Origin: Microbacteriaceae bacterium
GTDB lineage: Bacteria; Actinomycetota; Actinomycetes; Actinomycetales; Microbacteriaceae
Length of the DNA stretch: 6,516 nt
Reading direction: 5' to 3'
Assembly (NCBI GenBank): GCA_030840185.1
Contig: JAUZFY010000259.1
Coordinates: 1-6,516, forward strand
A program made the translations under genes and the position numbers. The notes beneath the pieces are model-generated. The model searched no databases. It was not told where the DNA came from and saw only the letters and a program-made list of their open reading frames with translations. Position 1 is the first letter of the stretch. Each line of letters starts with the position of its first letter. Of this stretch, positions 6,142 through 6,516 are shown piece by piece.

Positions 6142-6158
6142 TGCTCCGCGGAGGAGCA
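6142..6158 (+). other. Hairpin TGCTCC/GGAGCA followed by a short T-run
   Basis: A 6-bp perfect stem with a 5-nt loop (GCGGA) is followed one base later by ATTTTGT. Read rightward it resembles a weak intrinsic terminator, but no plus-strand gene precedes it. It might end a small RNA or antisense transcript, or be chance in GC-rich sequence. Confidence 0.25.
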
Positions 6159-6258
6159 CATTTTGTCCCCTGACGGCCTCGACGGGGTTACCGCTGAGCG
6201 GAATGCGCCGCGGGCGGGAGCAGGTGCCCTGACGAGCCTGTCAACGGCCCGGAAAATA

Positions 6259-6275
6259 GTGCACAGGCTGTGCAC
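6259..6275. repeat. Perfect 17-nt palindrome GTGCACAG-G-CTGTGCAC
   Basis: Two perfect 8-nt arms surround one central G. The sequence just upstream is A/T-richer (GGAAAATAGT). The centre at 6267 is 31 nt from the centre of the DnaA-box palindrome, close to three helical turns. Function unknown; it looks like a protein-binding site. Confidence 0.6.
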
Positions 6276-6286
6276 AATTCGGCGAA

Positions 6287-6309
6287 GTTATCCACATTCT
6301 GTGGATGAC
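6287..6309. promoter_or_regulatory. Perfect DnaA box with an inverted near-copy
   Basis: TTATCCACA (6288-6296) equals the bacterial DnaA-box consensus. Three bases later TGTGGATGA (6300-6308) is the same box inverted with one change. Together the arms GTTATCCACA and TGTGGATGAC pair at 9 of 10 positions. Such a pair can bind two DnaA molecules and regulate a nearby promoter. Only one perfect and one near-perfect box are seen, too few to call an origin. Confidence 0.5.
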
Positions 6310-6328
6310 ACGCCCACTACATCTGGGG

Positions 6329-6359
6329 TTAACCGAATGTCGGAGGCCCGCTATATAGT
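6329..6359 (+). promoter_or_regulatory. Candidate rightward promoter, TTAACC with TATATA or TATAGT
   Basis: TTAACC (6329-6334) shares 4 of 6 bases with the TTGACA -35 consensus. TATATA (6352-6357) follows after 17 nt. TATAGT (6354-6359), a better -10 with 5 of 6 matches, follows after 19 nt. Transcription would begin near 6365. The -35 lies inside a perfect GGTTAACC palindrome (6327-6334). This is the best two-hexamer promoter in the window, and no coding sequence starts soon after it. Confidence 0.45.
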
Positions 6360-6364
6360 GGTGA

Positions 6365-6516
6365 AACCGCGGAACAGCAGCTCCCCGGATCCTCCGCTCG
6401 GAGGCATCCGCTCGGCTGCAATCCGCAGACAATTTCGACCCCGCGTGGGGTCACCTGGGGGAATGGGAAAGCGGCCGGTGGGGACGGCTTTCCGGTAGAC
6501 GCGTCCAATGGGCGAA
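6365..6516 (+). ncRNA. Presumptive structured 5' leader or small RNA, open at the window edge
   Basis: At least 150 nt of presumptive transcript follow the promoter without a credible start codon. The first strong stem is CGGAT-CCTCC with GGAGG-C-ATCCG (6386-6410, 10 bp with one bulged C), enclosed by GCAGC/GCTGC (6377-6381 with 6415-6419). The second is GACCCC-GCGT-GGGGTC (6437-6452). The third is GGAAAGC/GCTTTCC (6466-6472 with 6487-6493). It does not match the landmarks I know for RNase P RNA, tmRNA, SRP RNA or common riboswitches. It could be the regulatory leader of the next gene or an independent RNA. The evidence is structural only. Confidence 0.35.

Larger units (their letters stand above)
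6030..6516. other. 487-nt gene-free region
   Basis: No convincing coding sequence on either strand; the open frames present lack start signals and protein-like composition. From left to right it holds the MFS promoter and its palindrome (6039-6065), then GC-rich sequence with several possible hairpins (6101-6158). A T-rich stretch and three palindromes follow, the second with a DnaA box (6251-6334). After these come a plausible rightward promoter (6329-6359) and a presumptive structured transcript that leaves the window. The gene it serves lies beyond 6516 and cannot be identified. Confidence 0.7.

Noticed and set aside
6042..6275. 77-codon open frame on the minus strand upstream of the MFS gene
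   Set aside because: It begins with GTG inside the 17-nt palindrome, has no SD or -10, shows no domain-like pattern and would cover the MFS promoter.
6259..6309. Chromosomal origin of replication
   Set aside because: Only one perfect DnaA box and one near-copy are visible, with no AT-rich unwinding region and no dnaA, dnaN or rpmH gene in the window.
6163..6498. 111-codon open frame on the plus strand
   Set aside because: It runs through palindromes, promoter and hairpins, has disordered-looking composition and no ribosome binding site.
6365..6516. Known RNAs (RNase P RNA, tmRNA, SRP RNA, rRNA leader, common riboswitches)
   Set aside because: The conserved landmark sequences of these families that I can recall are absent. 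The region is kept only as an unassigned structured segment.

Overview
The window is a GC-rich chromosomal segment from an actinobacterium. A member of the Microbacteriaceae seems most likely, judging from the flavour of the proteins, the high-GC third codon positions and the many genes without a Shine-Dalgarno (SD) sequence. The family-level assignment is an impression, not proven. I see no mobile element, CRISPR array, tRNA or rRNA, and no clear sign of recent transfer.

Layout, left to right. (1) Positions 1-1142, minus: a flavin-linked alditol/xylitol-oxidase-type enzyme whose C-terminus is cut by the window edge. (2) 1169-2050, minus: a DUF4349 lipoprotein with a C-terminal membrane anchor. 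(3) 2051-2322: a divergent intergenic region carrying a long inverted repeat with 21-nt arms. (4) 2323-3321, plus: an aldo/keto reductase of the ~330-residue type. (5) 3340-4170, minus, convergent with it: a second aldo/keto reductase of the ~275-residue 2,5-diketogluconate-reductase (AKR5-like) type. (6) 4171-4245: a short divergent intergenic region with a 26-nt palindrome. (7) 4246-4830, plus: an NADPH-dependent FMN/quinone-reductase-type flavoprotein. (8) 4818-6029, minus: an MFS exporter overlapping the tail of the previous gene by 13 nt. (9) 6030-6516: 487 nt without a gene. It holds the MFS promoter, three evenly spaced palindromes (one containing a perfect DnaA box), a plausible rightward promoter and a strongly structured presumptive RNA leader running off the window.

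How the genes relate. Four of the six are oxidoreductases acting on sugars, polyols, carbonyls or quinones. Each seems to have its own promoter rather than sharing an operon, and no regulator gene is present. The only shared control I can argue for is the palindrome between the second aldo/keto reductase and the FMN reductase. The gene content is ordinary for an actinobacterium. What deserves a second look is non-coding: the pattern of leaderless starts, the inverted repeat at 2191-2267, the palindromes at 4200-4225 and 6053-6065, and the structured right-hand end with a possible H-type pseudoknot. I do not see a convincing new multi-gene system.
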